Assembly (NCBI GenBank): GCA_964543275.1
Contig: CAZIWW010000001.1
Coordinates: 1-64,000, forward strand
Direction: 5' to 3'
DNA from: CAZIWW01 sp964543275
GTDB taxonomy: Bacteria > Patescibacteriota > Minisyncoccia > Moranbacterales > UBA11712
DNA: 64,000 nt
Position 1 is the stretch's first letter; every line of letters begins with the position of its first letter. The notes beneath the pieces were generated by a model, which saw nothing but the letters and a program-made list of their open reading frames with translations, was not told the origin of the DNA and did not search any database. A program made the position numbers and the translations under genes. Positions 1 through 8,300 of this stretch are shown one piece after another.

Positions 1-141
1 CGTAAACTGCCCAAACAGATTTTCTCCTTGGCCAGCGCTTTATTAAGGAAACATAGGTCGGGAAAATTCCCGGCCTAAATTTTTTTATATTGAAATTAGC
101 TGTGGTATGTTTTGTTTCAGTATACTAGTATACTGAAGTAT

Positions 142-2556
142 TTATGAAAGGAATTTTTTGACTTCTCCTTCAATTTCTTTGTAGTTTTTCAACCACTTAA
201 TTTTCTCATCCCTTCGAAACCAAGTCATCTGCCGCTTGGCGTATTTTTTTTCAGCTTGGGCAACTTTATCAACCAGTTCTCTTTTTGAAATTTTATTTTG
301 CAAATATAAAGGAATCCAGTAATAGGCAAGTCCGAAGGATTGAATTTTTTTCCAGCTCAATCCCTGCTCGTGTAATTTTTCTACTTCCCTAACCATGCCT
401 TGCTTGAAGCGAGTATTTACTCGTTTTTCGATATTTTTATAGAGTTTATTTCTGAGCATGTCAATTCCAACTTGTAAAAATTCATAATCCCTGATTCCTG
501 CTCCATAATTCCTTTTTGGGACTTTCCCTAACGTTTTGGTTATCTCAATAGCTCGGATTAGCCTAACTTTGTTGCGCTTGTCGATTGTTCTTGCTCGACT
601 AGGATCTATTTTTTTCAACATCTTGAATAATTTTTCGGTTGAATGTTTTTCCAGTCTTTTTCTTAGCTTCCAATCAGGCTTCACTTCTGGAAAATTAATA
701 TTATCCACGATGGCTTGAATCCAAAAGCCGGTTCCCCCACAGATGATTGGTAACTTACCGCGCTTAAGTATATTTTCAATTATTTTTTCGGTCTGTTTTT
801 TGAATTTGGCGACGTTGTAATCGGTGCAAGGGCTAACAATGTCGATCATATAGTGAGAAATATTGCTTGAAATGTATGTTTTATAGATGTCGGATCGCTC
901 GACTACGCTCGGGACTTCGCCTGATAAATCAGGCTCGATTTTTCCAGTTCCCAGATCAAGTCCGCGGTAAACCTGGCGGCTGTCGGCGCTGATAATTTCG
1001 CCATTGAATTTTTTAGCTAGTTTAATAGCAATATCGGATTTCCCGCTGGAAGTGGGACCGAGAACGACTAGGATTTTGTTTGGTTTTATTACTTCTCCCT
1101 CAAGTCCAAATGTCTTCGCTTTGGCGATTTTAACCTTTATAAATTTGCCAACTAAGCTTTTCTCGTTTGAATAAAACATAACTTTTTTGTGGGTGCGGGC
1201 GTGGCCCAGATACTTAAAGTCTCCCTTTAATTTTCCCTTTGTGAAAGAGGGAGGGATAATTTTATCGACTAGAACTTCAACGGTTTTTCCAATATATTTT
1301 TTATTTCTCGCAAGCGCTGTTTCTTCCAAAATCTTCGTTAAAACTTTTTCGCGCCGCTTCTTTTCTTGTTTGGAAATATTATCTTTCATTTTAAGAGCGG
1401 CGGTTTCGGGACGGGGAGAGTATTGGGAAATATAGACCATATCAAATTTAATTTCCCGCAATAGCTTTGCCGTGTTTTCGAACTGCTTTCTAGTTTCGCC
1501 GGGGAATCCGACGATAATGTCGGTGGAGATAGCTGGTGTGATTTCTGGTTTATATTTTTTGTAGGCGGCTCTGATTTTTTTAATTAACTTTTTATAATGT
1601 CCAACGGTATAATTCCGGTTCATCTTTTTCAAGATTTTATTGTCTCCCGACTGGACTGCTAAACTGATATACTCGCAAACTTTTTTGCTCTTGGCAATGG
1701 TTTCGACAAGCTCATCAGACATATCTTTAGGGTTGGAAGTGAGGAACGAGATCCAGAAGTCGCCGGGAATAGCGTTGATCATCTTGAGGAGATCGGCAAA
1801 GCCTATAGCGTGCCTTTTCGCACTTGGTATCTGGTGTCTTGCATTTGGCGTTTTTTGAAATTTGAAATTTGAAATTTGGAATTCGGATTTGTAACTGTTC
1901 ACGTTTTGTCCCAATAAAATTATCTCTTTGCAATCTCTTCTAACTAGATTTTGCACTTCTTTCAAAATATCTTCAGCCGGTCTGGAATACTCCCTGCCGC
2001 GGGCGTATGGGACGACGCAATAAGTACAGAAATTGTTGCAGCCGGTCATAATCGGTACATACATAGTATAAGAGCTGGTATAATTCGGTGTGATTTTAAG
2101 ATAATTATTGCATAGCTTGTTTTTTGTATCTGGCATTTTATATCTGGTATTTAGTATTTTTGTTTTTTTATTTGCACCTGATACATTATGCCTTATGCTT
2201 TCTACGAATTTCCCAATTTTTCTTGGGAATTCGTCAATCTTGCAAAATAAGCCGACTTTATCTTCCAGTTTTTCTTGCACGTCCTTCCTATGCGCCAAAC
2301 AGCCGGTGAGAATAATTTTCTTATTTGGGTATTTTTTCTTAAGATTATAGATTTGTCCGCAGGCTCGATCTTCGGCGCTTTGGCGAACGCCGCAGGTGAC
2401 GAACACGATTAAATCCGCCGACGCCAAAGCTTTGGCGGGCGAGTCAGTCTCGTTTTTAAAAGCTGGTTCTAGGTCCAGCTTTTCTAAATATGCGGCGACT
2501 CTTTCGGCGTCGGAATAATTCATTTGACAACCGAACACTTTGATGTGATAGGTCAT
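142..2556 (-). CDS. miaB-miaA: MiaB-MiaA fusion: tRNA A37 methylthiotransferase plus dimethylallyltransferase
   Basis: One 804-aa frame joins two enzymes of the ms2i6A37 tRNA modification pathway. Residues 1-490 are MiaB: UPF0004 domain with C10, C55 and C86 as the auxiliary Fe-S ligands, radical SAM motif C173-x3-C177-x2-C180, and a TRAM domain near 420-490. Residues 495-804 are MiaA: P-loop GPTSSGKS at 500-507, the SADSRQVYRGLD substrate motif, and the C-terminal KRQMTWFRRD motif. There is no stop or start context between the halves, so the fusion appears real. MiaA adds dimethylallyl to N6 of A37 and MiaB then methylthiolates C2, so the fusion links successive steps. Four segments look like in-frame repeat inserts: residues 39-46, 131-150, 224-251 and about 543-557. 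The adjoining thrS is on the same strand, 269 nt upstream. Confidence 0.95.
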   Translation of the reverse strand: MTYHIKVFGCQMNYSDAERVAAYLEKLDLEPAFKNETDSPAKALASADLIVFVTCGVRQSAEDRACGQIYNLKKKYPNKKIILTGCLAHRKDVQEKLEDKVGLFCKIDEFPRKIGKFVESIRHNVSGANKKTKILNTRYKMPDTKNKLCNNYLKITPNYTSSYTMYVPIMTGCNNFCTYCVVPYARGREYSRPAEDILKEVQNLVRRDCKEIILLGQNVNSYKSEFQISNFKFQKTPNARHQIPSAKRHAIGFADLLKMINAIPGDFWISFLTSNPKDMSDELVETIAKSKKVCEYISLAVQSGDNKILKKMNRNYTVGHYKKLIKKIRAAYKKYKPEITPAISTDIIVGFPGETRKQFENTAKLLREIKFDMVYISQYSPRPETAALKMKDNISKQEKKRREKVLTKILEETALARNKKYIGKTVEVLVDKIIPPSFTKGKLKGDFKYLGHARTHKKVMFYSNEKSLVGKFIKVKIAKAKTFGLEGEVIKPNKILVVLGPTSSGKSDIAIKLAKKFNGEIISADSRQVYRGLDLGTGKIEPDLSGEVPSVVERSDIYKTYISSNISHYMIDIVSPCTDYNVAKFKKQTEKIIENILKRGKLPIICGGTGFWIQAIVDNINFPEVKPDWKLRKRLEKHSTEKLFKMLKKIDPSRARTIDKRNKVRLIRAIEITKTLGKVPKRNYGAGIRDYEFLQVGIDMLRNKLYKNIEKRVNTRFKQGMVREVEKLHEQGLSWKKIQSFGLAYYWIPLYLQNKISKRELVDKVAQAEKKYAKRQMTWFRRDEKIKWLKNYKEIEGEVKKFLS
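886..930 (-). repeat. In-frame palindromic insert in the MiaA part
   Basis: The coding strand carries a GCCTGAT-tt-ATCAGGC hairpin followed by a GAAGTCCCGAGCGTAGTCGAG-type stretch, translated as LSGEVPSVVERSD between the MiaA GTGK motif and the region before IDIVSP. Ordinary MiaA proteins have only a short link here. The GC-rich palindromic character matches the intergenic elements of this window. That it is an insertion is inferred. Confidence 0.6.
1804..1887 (-). repeat. In-frame low-complexity insert in MiaB (residues 224-251)
   Basis: The stretch is built from iterated AAATTTCAAATTTC words and encodes a peptide beginning SEFQISNFKFQ and ending SAKRHAIG, between the radical SAM strands GQNVNSY and FADLLKMI, which are adjacent in normal MiaB. 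The same KSEFxISN peptide occurs in the glycosyltransferase at 14652-15833, and the same DNA words occur in intergenic hairpins. Confidence 0.75.
2107..2166 (-). repeat. In-frame low-complexity insert in MiaB (residues 131-150)
   Basis: The stretch encodes KTKILNTRYKMPDTKNKL between the N-terminal domain and the radical SAM domain. DNA words of the AATACxAAATAC type match the insert at 15230-15267 in an unrelated glycosyltransferase, where the peptide is KLNTKYKIQDTKY. Confidence 0.75.
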
Positions 2557-2825
2557 AGGGAAATTAAGGTTATAGCTGTGGGAATAGCTGTAGACGCGGA
2601 AAGTAAGCGTTTCTTTGTTAATTAAATCTATCCGGCTTTGTTTTAGTTTATAAATTAGTTAAATCAAATTTTTAATCAGGTGGCGATTTTATAATAACTT
2701 TTGCGATACAATATACAATACGGATGACTTATAAGATCTTTGATAGCGTCCAAATTTTTTGCGGCTAATAGTTTTTTTGCTTTGCATAAATTTGTCTTAT
2801 AATCTATTGCCTTAAGCCTATTTTC
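2557..2825. other. Spacer between thrS and the miaB-miaA fusion
   Basis: 269 nt of AT-rich sequence between two minus-strand genes. No convincing open reading frame, terminator or consensus promoter was found. Several TATAAT-like words occur on both strands without a well-spaced -35 element. Confidence 0.4.
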
Positions 2826-4631
2826 TCACAACTTGCTGTCTATTTCTTTTTTTATTTTTTCTAAAAACTTTTCAATCTTCATCATTCCAACATCTCCTTT
2901 CTCCCGATTGCGCACTGCCGCAGTTTTTGCTTTCTGCTCTTTGGCGCCGACGATGAGCATATAGGGGATTTTTTGTTTCTCGGCTTCGCGGATTCTTTTA
3001 CCAAGAGATTCGGATGATTCGTAGATTTGAGAGCGAATGCCGGCGGATAAAAGCAGTGAATTAATTTGTTCTCCATATTTCTTAAATTTATCACTGACCG
3101 GAATTACTTCGACTTGGACTGGAGAAAGCCAGAGAGGAAAGGCGCCAGCGTAGTGTTCAATGAGAAGCGAGAAGAATCTTTCCAACGATCCCAGGGGAGC
3201 GCGGTGAATCATAATAGGTGTTTTTTCTTGGCCGTCTTTATCAATATATTTCAGATTAAATCTTTGAGGCAGCATAAAGTCTAATTGCACGGTAGCGCAC
3301 TGCCACTGGCGTCCGAGACTGTCGCGGATTATGATATCCAGCGATGGTCCGTAAAACTTAGCTTCTCCCTCGGCTCGAATAAAGTCGTAACCTTTTTTCT
3401 TGAGAGCGGCGGCCACGGCCCTTTCAGCCATTTTCCAAATTTTGTCGCTTCCCAAATATTTATCTTTGTTTTTTGGGTCGCGCAGAGTTAGCCACATCTC
3501 GTAGTCTTTGAAACCGAAAATTTTGTAAAGATGTTCAATGTAATCAATTACTTCCATAAACTCGTTAACGATTTGATCTTCGCGGCAGAAAATGTGGGCA
3601 TCGTCCTGGGTGATGTAGCGCACTCTAGCTAACCCCGAAAGCTCGCCGGCTTGCTCGTAGCGATAAACGGTGGCTACCTCGGCTACCCTGAAAGGAAGTT
3701 CTCGGTAACTTCGCGGCTTATATTTGTAGACGCTGATGTGCATAGGACAGTTCATCGGCTTTACCAGATAATCCGTCTTGTCAATCTTCATCGGAGAATA
3801 CATTTTATCTTTATAAAGATCCCAGTGGCCGGAGGTGATCCAAAGATCCTTTTTGCCGATATGAGGAGTGTAAATGTATTGATAGCCGCGCTTGGTTTGC
3901 TCTTCCTGAATAAGTTTTTCAATTTCATGTCTGATGACAGCTCCTTTGGGAAGCCAGACAACCAGTCCGGGGCCTATCTCTGGAGGAATCATAAACAAGT
4001 CCAATTCTTTTCCGAGTTTTCGATGGTCTCTTTTCTCGGCTTCTTTTATCATTTGAAAATATTTTTTCAGTTCTTTCGAAGTTTCAAAGGCTACGCCGTA
4101 AATTCGCTGAAGCATTTTGTTTTTTTTATTCCCTTTCCAATAAGCTCCGGAAATTTTAGTGAGCTTAAAAGCTTTGGGGTTAATTTCCCCAGTTGAGTCA
4201 AGGTGAGGCCCGGAGCAGAGATCAATGAATTTTCCCGTGCGATAGATAGAAACTTTTCCAGATTTTGCCTGCTTGCTTCGCGACTCGGAGCGAGTCTGGC
4301 GGGGCTTTTCTTTCTTGATATCTTTAATTAGTTCAACTTTGTAAGGCTGTTTGGCTTTTTTGAAATTTTTTATGGCTTCTTTAATATAAATATCGGCTTT
4401 TTCAAATTTATAGTTAGCCTCGATAATTTTTTTCATTTTATTCTCTAGAATTTCCAAATCTTCCGGAATCAAAGTTCTGGGCAGATCAAAATCGTAGTAA
4501 AATCCGTTTTCAACGGCCGGACCAACTCCAAATTTGGCTTCCGGGAACATTTCCAGAACGGCGGCGGCTAGAACATGGGCCAGTGAATGGCGGAGAATTT
4601 CGATTTTTTTGGGTTTTTTAAGTTTAGCCAT
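2826..4631 (-). CDS. thrS: Threonyl-tRNA synthetase lacking the TGS domain
   Basis: Class II synthetase that charges tRNA-Thr. The 601-aa protein begins directly in the N2 editing domain (HSLAH, H15 and H19; IDLCSGPH with C139 and H143), which hydrolyses Ser-tRNA-Thr. The catalytic core follows, with zinc ligands C295 (KPMNCPMH), H346 (DDAHIF) and H476 (MIHRA), and an anticodon-binding domain from about 505. The N-terminal TGS domain of the 640-aa E. coli type is absent, a shortening common in reduced genomes. Residues 108-127 (KEKPRQTRSESRSKQAKSGK) interrupt the editing domain just before its C139 motif and correspond to a GC-rich hairpin, probably an inserted repeat. The preceding gene is divergent. 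Confidence 0.96.
   Translation of the reverse strand: MAKLKKPKKIEILRHSLAHVLAAAVLEMFPEAKFGVGPAVENGFYYDFDLPRTLIPEDLEILENKMKKIIEANYKFEKADIYIKEAIKNFKKAKQPYKVELIKDIKKEKPRQTRSESRSKQAKSGKVSIYRTGKFIDLCSGPHLDSTGEINPKAFKLTKISGAYWKGNKKNKMLQRIYGVAFETSKELKKYFQMIKEAEKRDHRKLGKELDLFMIPPEIGPGLVVWLPKGAVIRHEIEKLIQEEQTKRGYQYIYTPHIGKKDLWITSGHWDLYKDKMYSPMKIDKTDYLVKPMNCPMHISVYKYKPRSYRELPFRVAEVATVYRYEQAGELSGLARVRYITQDDAHIFCREDQIVNEFMEVIDYIEHLYKIFGFKDYEMWLTLRDPKNKDKYLGSDKIWKMAERAVAAALKKKGYDFIRAEGEAKFYGPSLDIIIRDSLGRQWQCATVQLDFMLPQRFNLKYIDKDGQEKTPIMIHRAPLGSLERFFSLLIEHYAGAFPLWLSPVQVEVIPVSDKFKKYGEQINSLLLSAGIRSQIYESSESLGKRIREAEKQKIPYMLIVGAKEQKAKTAAVRNREKGDVGMMKIEKFLEKIKKEIDSKL
4250..4312 (-). repeat. In-frame palindromic insert in ThrS
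   Basis: The plus strand shows GCCTGC, a CGACTCGGAGCGAGTC hairpin, then GGCGGGGC. It is translated on the minus strand as RQTRSESRSKQAKSG. It has the CCTGC/GGCGGG signature of the GC-rich intergenic elements near 23182, 38050 and 54404. That it was inserted is inferred from family comparison by memory. Confidence 0.6.
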
Positions 4632-4702
4632 AATATTTTACTTAGGATAATTTAACTTCTATAATGATGGTAATATTAAATCTTTATGCTGGCAAGTTAG
4701 TT

Positions 4703-4737
4703 GGAAGCTAAACTTCCATTATGGAAGCTTAGCTTCC
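4703..4737. repeat. 15-bp hairpin in the divergent thrS / 4805 spacer
   Basis: GGAAGCTAAACTTCC and GGAAGCTTAGCTTCC face each other across the loop ATTAT with a single mismatch. The hairpin sits between two divergent genes, so it is not a terminator for either. It may be a regulatory or repeat element. Confidence 0.65.
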
Positions 4738-4743
4738 ACGCGG

Positions 4744-4772
4744 ATGACAATCTTTCTCAAATAGATTAAAAT
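4744..4772 (+). promoter_or_regulatory. Sigma70-type promoter for the gene at 4805
   Basis: ATGACA (4744-4749), a 17-nt spacer and TAAAAT (4767-4772) lie 32 nt before the ATG. Predicted from spacing and consensus only. Confidence 0.55.
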
Positions 4773-4804
4773 AGGATTAGCCCAAGAGCATTGTTTTGTA
4801 TTTT

Positions 4805-5671
4805 ATGTCTCCAACCAAAAGAATCCTAAAAAGACTAGTTATAGTTCTCATCTATGTGTTAATTGCGGCTCTGCTTGGGCTGGCGGCCTACTTTATCGTC
4901 AAGCCCAAGCCGACATGTTTTGACGGAATTCAAAATCAGAACGAAGAGGGTGTCGATTGCGGCGGGCCGTGTGTTAAAAAGTGCGAGACTCCAGTTATAG
5001 ATAATTTAAAAATTGAAGAGAAGGCAATTGTGACTGATGGATTCGGCAGCTACGATGTGTTGGCAAAAGTAACCAACCCGAACGCCGAATTCGGAGCAGC
5101 CAGCTTTAAATATGTCTTTGATCTTTTAGGAAGTGATGGGGAAATTCTCGAGAAGAAAGAAGGAACAAGCTTTATTCTTCCAGCCCAGACTAAGTATATT
5201 CTGGCTTTCAACTTAAAGCCGCGAATAGAACCAGCTTCTCTGGAGTTTAGAATCATATCTTTTAAATGGTTGAAATTTCTTGAATACGAGGAGCCTTCCA
5301 TTGATGTTTATTCCAAAGAGTTAAATATTGTCAGCAGTGGGATTGGCTTTGCTGAACTTAAAGCTAAAATTAGAAACCGGAGCGATTACGACTTTAAGGA
5401 GATTGTAGCTAAAATAGTAATAAGAGACCAACACGATAAGCCGGTTGCATTGAATCAAACAAGTATTAACGATGTAAGAGTGAACGATGAAAGAGAAATA
5501 GTTGTCAGGTGGGATAATCCATTCTCGGTTGATCCTGTTTCGCAGAAGATAGAAATAGAAAAAGAAGTGAATGTGCTTGATAATTACAATTTTATGGAGG
5601 AGCATGGAACGCAGGAGCAATATGAGAGTTATGACTTTGGCAACGTCAATGATCAAACGAGCAATGAGTAA
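4805..5671 (+). CDS. Membrane-anchored extracytoplasmic protein with Cys-rich DGIxNQxExxVDCGGPC motif
   Basis: The ATG at 4805 (MSPTKR) is preferred over an upstream TTG because it follows a good promoter and begins a normal positive N-terminus. Residues about 10-32 form one transmembrane helix, followed by CFDGIQNQNEEGVDCGGPC and KKC, a four-cysteine cluster often seen after the membrane anchor of CPR surface proteins. The remaining 230 residues look all-beta (two immunoglobulin-like halves) and have no catalytic motif I recognise. The topology implies an exported domain. The C-terminal residues (NDQTSNE) and stop are encoded by an intergenic inverted repeat. RodA follows 71 nt downstream on the same strand. 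Function unknown. Confidence 0.8.
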   Translation: MSPTKRILKRLVIVLIYVLIAALLGLAAYFIVKPKPTCFDGIQNQNEEGVDCGGPCVKKCETPVIDNLKIEEKAIVTDGFGSYDVLAKVTNPNAEFGAASFKYVFDLLGSDGEILEKKEGTSFILPAQTKYILAFNLKPRIEPASLEFRIISFKWLKFLEYEEPSIDVYSKELNIVSSGIGFAELKAKIRNRSDYDFKEIVAKIVIRDQHDKPVALNQTSINDVRVNDEREIVVRWDNPFSVDPVSQKIEIEKEVNVLDNYNFMEEHGTQEQYESYDFGNVNDQTSNE

Positions 5672-5729
5672 TGCGGATTTATTAGCGTCCTTATCGTTTA
5701 TTGCTCGCTTGGTTATTTGTTCATTGCTC
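5659..5729. repeat. Inverted repeat GAGCAATGA/TCATTGCTC at the end of the 4805 gene
   Basis: Perfect 9-nt arms at 5659-5667 and 5721-5729, with a further ATTGCTC at 5699-5705. The left arm overlaps the last codons and stop of the upstream gene. It belongs to the general class of spacer hairpins in this window. Confidence 0.6.
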
Positions 5730-5742
5730 ATTGTAAATCAGG

Positions 5743-6846
5743 ATGTTCAAGTCTTTTTTAAAATTTGATTGGATTATTATAACTTCCGTTCTGCTTCTTT
5801 TAGGATTAAGCTTGGCGGTGCTTTATCCGATTAGTTATAATGGACAGGAGTCTGGCGGGGAAGTGAGTAATTTTTTTTTACGCCAAGCTGTTTTTGCAGG
5901 CATTGGCTTGGTGGTGTTTATTTGGCTCTCGTTTGTGGATTACAGAGCCTTTAAGAGTTTCTCCGCTGTTGTGTTTTTGGGAGGAATTTTTTTATTACTG
6001 TTGGCTTTAATTTTTGGGAAAACTATTCGTGGGACATCCGGCTGGATTGACTTGGGGATTTTTAGTTTTCAACCGGTGGAGCCTTTTAAGCTGATCACCG
6101 TAGTGGTTTTAGCTAAATATTTTTCGGTGAATTCTCGAACGATTGGAGAATTTAGACATATCTTAATTTCAGCTGTGCCTGTTATATTATCTGTAATTTT
6201 AATCTTAAAGCAACCTGACCTGGGATCCGCTATAGTTGTTTTGGGGATTTGGCTTGGTATGCTGACAGTCAGCGGAGTTAAAAAGAAATATTTGGTTTTT
6301 TTGCTTCTGCTTGGTTTGATTTTAACTTTAGTGAGTTGGAATTTTCTACTGAAGGAATATCAAAAAGAAAGGTTGTCGACGCTAATTGATCCCTTCGCCG
6401 ATCCGCTGGGATCCGGATATAATGTTATTCAGTCCACAGTGGCGGTTGGATCTGGAGAAATATGGGGGAAAGGACTTGGTCATGGATCTCAAAGCCAGTT
6501 GAATTTTCTGCCTGAAAAGCACACCGACTTTATTTTTGCCGTGATTGCGGAGGAACTGGGATTTGCGGGAGCTATTTTCGTATTGGTTTTACTAATGGTG
6601 ATTATGACTAGATTACTGACTATAGCCAGAAACAGCCAGGATAATTTTGGAAAGATGCTGGCCAGCGGGATAGTTACGATAATTTTTATTCAGGGAGCGG
6701 TAAATATAGGGATGAATATCGGAATTGTGCCTGTTGCCGGTATACCGCTTCCGTTTCTTAGCTACGGCGGAAGCTCTCTAATAACTATGCTGGCGGCTCT
6801 TGGAATTGCCCAGAGCGTTGAAAGACGAGGTAAAGTCTCGCCTTAA
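5743..6846 (+). CDS. rodA: Rod-shape peptidoglycan polymerase RodA (SEDS family)
   Basis: This is an integral membrane glycosyltransferase that polymerises lipid II during cell elongation together with PBP2. The 367-aa protein has about ten hydrophobic segments and the SEDS signature near residues 225-275: GSGEIWGKGLGHGSQSQLNFLPE followed by HTDFIFAVIAEELGF. The C-terminal loop GIPLPFLSYGGSS is also typical. The DW near the N-terminus and the RodA-style HTDFIFAV favour RodA over FtsW. Its partner PBP2 and MreBCD lie at 23439-28083, so the elongasome is split over two loci. A CAGG preceding the ATG by one base is not useful as a ribosome binding site. Confidence 0.95.
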   Translation: MFKSFLKFDWIIITSVLLLLGLSLAVLYPISYNGQESGGEVSNFFLRQAVFAGIGLVVFIWLSFVDYRAFKSFSAVVFLGGIFLLLLALIFGKTIRGTSGWIDLGIFSFQPVEPFKLITVVVLAKYFSVNSRTIGEFRHILISAVPVILSVILILKQPDLGSAIVVLGIWLGMLTVSGVKKKYLVFLLLLGLILTLVSWNFLLKEYQKERLSTLIDPFADPLGSGYNVIQSTVAVGSGEIWGKGLGHGSQSQLNFLPEKHTDFIFAVIAEELGFAGAIFVLVLLMVIMTRLLTIARNSQDNFGKMLASGIVTIIFIQGAVNIGMNIGIVPVAGIPLPFLSYGGSSLITMLAALGIAQSVERRGKVSP

Positions 6847-6909
6847 CTTTATGGATCATTGGAACTGCTACTATAAAGAAAACATATTGCTGGTTGATTA
6901 TTTATCTGG

Positions 6910-6938
6910 TTGACGAAGTTGTATTTATTTGTTATTTT
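6910..6938 (+). promoter_or_regulatory. Promoter for the zinc-ribbon/rplY pair
   Basis: TTGACG (6910-6915), 17-nt spacer, TATTTT (6933-6938), with the ATG of the next gene at 6963. The -10 is weak, but the -35 and spacing are good. Confidence 0.5.
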
Positions 6939-6962
6939 CTAAGGGTGTAAACCTAAAACGAA

Positions 6963-7259
6963 ATGAAAAAGTTAAATTTGCTTGCCAAGTGTCCCAATTG
7001 CGGACGAAAACATAGTAACTCAAAAACACACATTTTAAAGCAGAAGAGTGGTATGACCACCCTGCATATTACTTGTGGGCATTGTAATGTTTCGGTTCTA
7101 GTTCTAGCTTCGGAGGGACCAATGGAACTACTAAGTATCGGGATGATGATCGACTTAAACGAAGAAGAAGTAGAAAGATTTATCTCCATGAGTTCGGTGA
7201 CGGTTGATGAAGTCATTGAGGTTCACAAGTTGCTTACTATGACTAAGAAATCATTATGA
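6963..7259 (+). CDS. Small zinc-ribbon protein, translationally coupled to rplY
   Basis: A 98-aa protein with CPNC (near residue 10) and CGHC (near residue 39) pairs that can form a zinc ribbon, followed by a helical acidic C-terminal half. There is no membrane segment, so it is probably cytoplasmic. The stop overlaps the ATG of rplY in an ATGA arrangement, a sign of translational coupling and a possible ribosome or RNA-linked role. I do not recognise a named family. The start ATG has no strong ribosome binding site, but the next gene's position and the codon periodicity support the frame. Confidence 0.75.
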   Translation: MKKLNLLAKCPNCGRKHSNSKTHILKQKSGMTTLHITCGHCNVSVLVLASEGPMELLSIGMMIDLNEEEVERFISMSSVTVDEVIEVHKLLTMTKKSL

Positions 7260-7948
7260 CAACCAATATCGTCTTAAATGTAAGGGAAAGAACTAAAAAA
7301 GAAAACAAAGCGGATAAGAATAATATCCCTGGTATTTTGTATGGAAGAGGAATTGAAAATGTAATGGTTTGGGTAGACGAAAGAGACTTTAGCAATATCT
7401 ATGATCAAGTTGGGGAGAGCACTGTATTCAATCTGTCATTTCCCCAAGGCGATAAGAGAAATGTTCTGATAAAAGAAGTTCAAAAGGATGTTTTAAGCAG
7501 CAAGATCTGTCATATTGATTTTTATCAGGTGCGGATGGATGAGGAAATTGAAGCGGAGGTAGAGTTGATTTTTAATGGAACCTCGCCGGCAGTGAAAGAA
7601 TTAGGCGGTATTCTGGTGAAAAATATGGATACCATAAACGTTAAATGTCTGCCTGGCGATTTGCCTTCGGAAATTGAAGTGGATATTAGCTGTCTCAAAA
7701 CTTTTGATGATCACATCTATGTGAAAGATTTGAATGTTTCCGACAAGGTTGAAGTTTTAGTAGAGCCGGACACGGTAGTGGTTTTAGTCACGGAACCTAG
7801 ATCGGAAGAAGAGTTGGCGGAATTGGAATCGGAAGTCAGCGAGGATGTAACTCGAGTTGAGGGAGTAGTCAAAGAAGAAACTTCGGAAGTTGAAGAGGAC
7901 GAAGCTAAAGAAGAAGGCGAAAAGAAAGAGGAGAAAGAAAAGAAATAG
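7256..7948 (+). CDS. rplY: 50S ribosomal protein L25 / general stress protein Ctc
   Basis: Binds 5S rRNA in the large subunit. Residues 1-90 form the L25 domain (LNVRERTKKENKADKNNIPGILYG), 95-180 the TL5/Ctc C-terminal beta domain (SPAVKELGGILVKNMDTINV, LPGDLPSEIEVDIS), and 185-230 a highly acidic Glu/Lys tail. The length (230 aa) fits the two-domain Ctc form rather than the short E. coli L25. It is coupled to the preceding zinc-ribbon gene by ATGA overlap. A strong intrinsic terminator follows at 8061-8089. Confidence 0.95.
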   Translation: MTTNIVLNVRERTKKENKADKNNIPGILYGRGIENVMVWVDERDFSNIYDQVGESTVFNLSFPQGDKRNVLIKEVQKDVLSSKICHIDFYQVRMDEEIEAEVELIFNGTSPAVKELGGILVKNMDTINVKCLPGDLPSEIEVDISCLKTFDDHIYVKDLNVSDKVEVLVEPDTVVVLVTEPRSEEELAELESEVSEDVTRVEGVVKEETSEVEEDEAKEEGEKKEEKEKK

Positions 7949-8060
7949 AGTGGAAATTAGTTGAAGCTGGATAGAAATTTAGTGGATATTAATTGGGGAT
8001 AAGATTAAAACAAAACGGGAGCGGGGCAAAAAATAAAATAGAGATATTAGGAAGTTTATT

Positions 8061-8089
8061 AAAGACAGCTCTTTCGGGGCTGTCTTTTT
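8061..8089 (+). terminator. Intrinsic terminator after rplY
   Basis: AAAGACAGCTC pairs with GGGCTGTCTTT around a short TTTCG loop and runs into TTTTTG. It lies 113 nt after the rplY stop. Confidence 0.85.
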
Positions 8090-8115
8090 GCGTTTGGTTT
8101 AGTATAATGGTAAAC

Positions 8116-8148
8116 AGTTAAAAGTTCAAAGTGCAAAGTTCAAAGTTA
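8116..8148 (+). repeat. AAAGTTCAAAGTGCAAAG-type spacer repeat
   Basis: An iterated AAAGTTC/AAAGTGC word of the same family as 14526, 30431 and 37966. A degenerate facing arm (TTTTACACTTTACAT) lies at 8272-8287. A TATAAT at 8103-8108 precedes it, so the repeat may be in the 5' leader of the next gene. Confidence 0.55.
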
Positions 8149-8300
8149 TCTGTCTGATTCGATTGACGAAGCAATTCGGGCAAGCAATTTAAAGTGCAAA
8201 ATTATTAGTGGAGGAATATAAAGCTTTAACTTGCTTATAACTCGAAGCGCTAGAGATGTCTAGTTTAGGGTTTTACACTTTACATTATGTTAATTTTGTT

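Noticed and set aside
4703..4737. Hairpin as terminator for thrS
   Set aside because: It lies upstream of thrS (minus strand) and upstream of the plus gene, so it cannot end either transcript.
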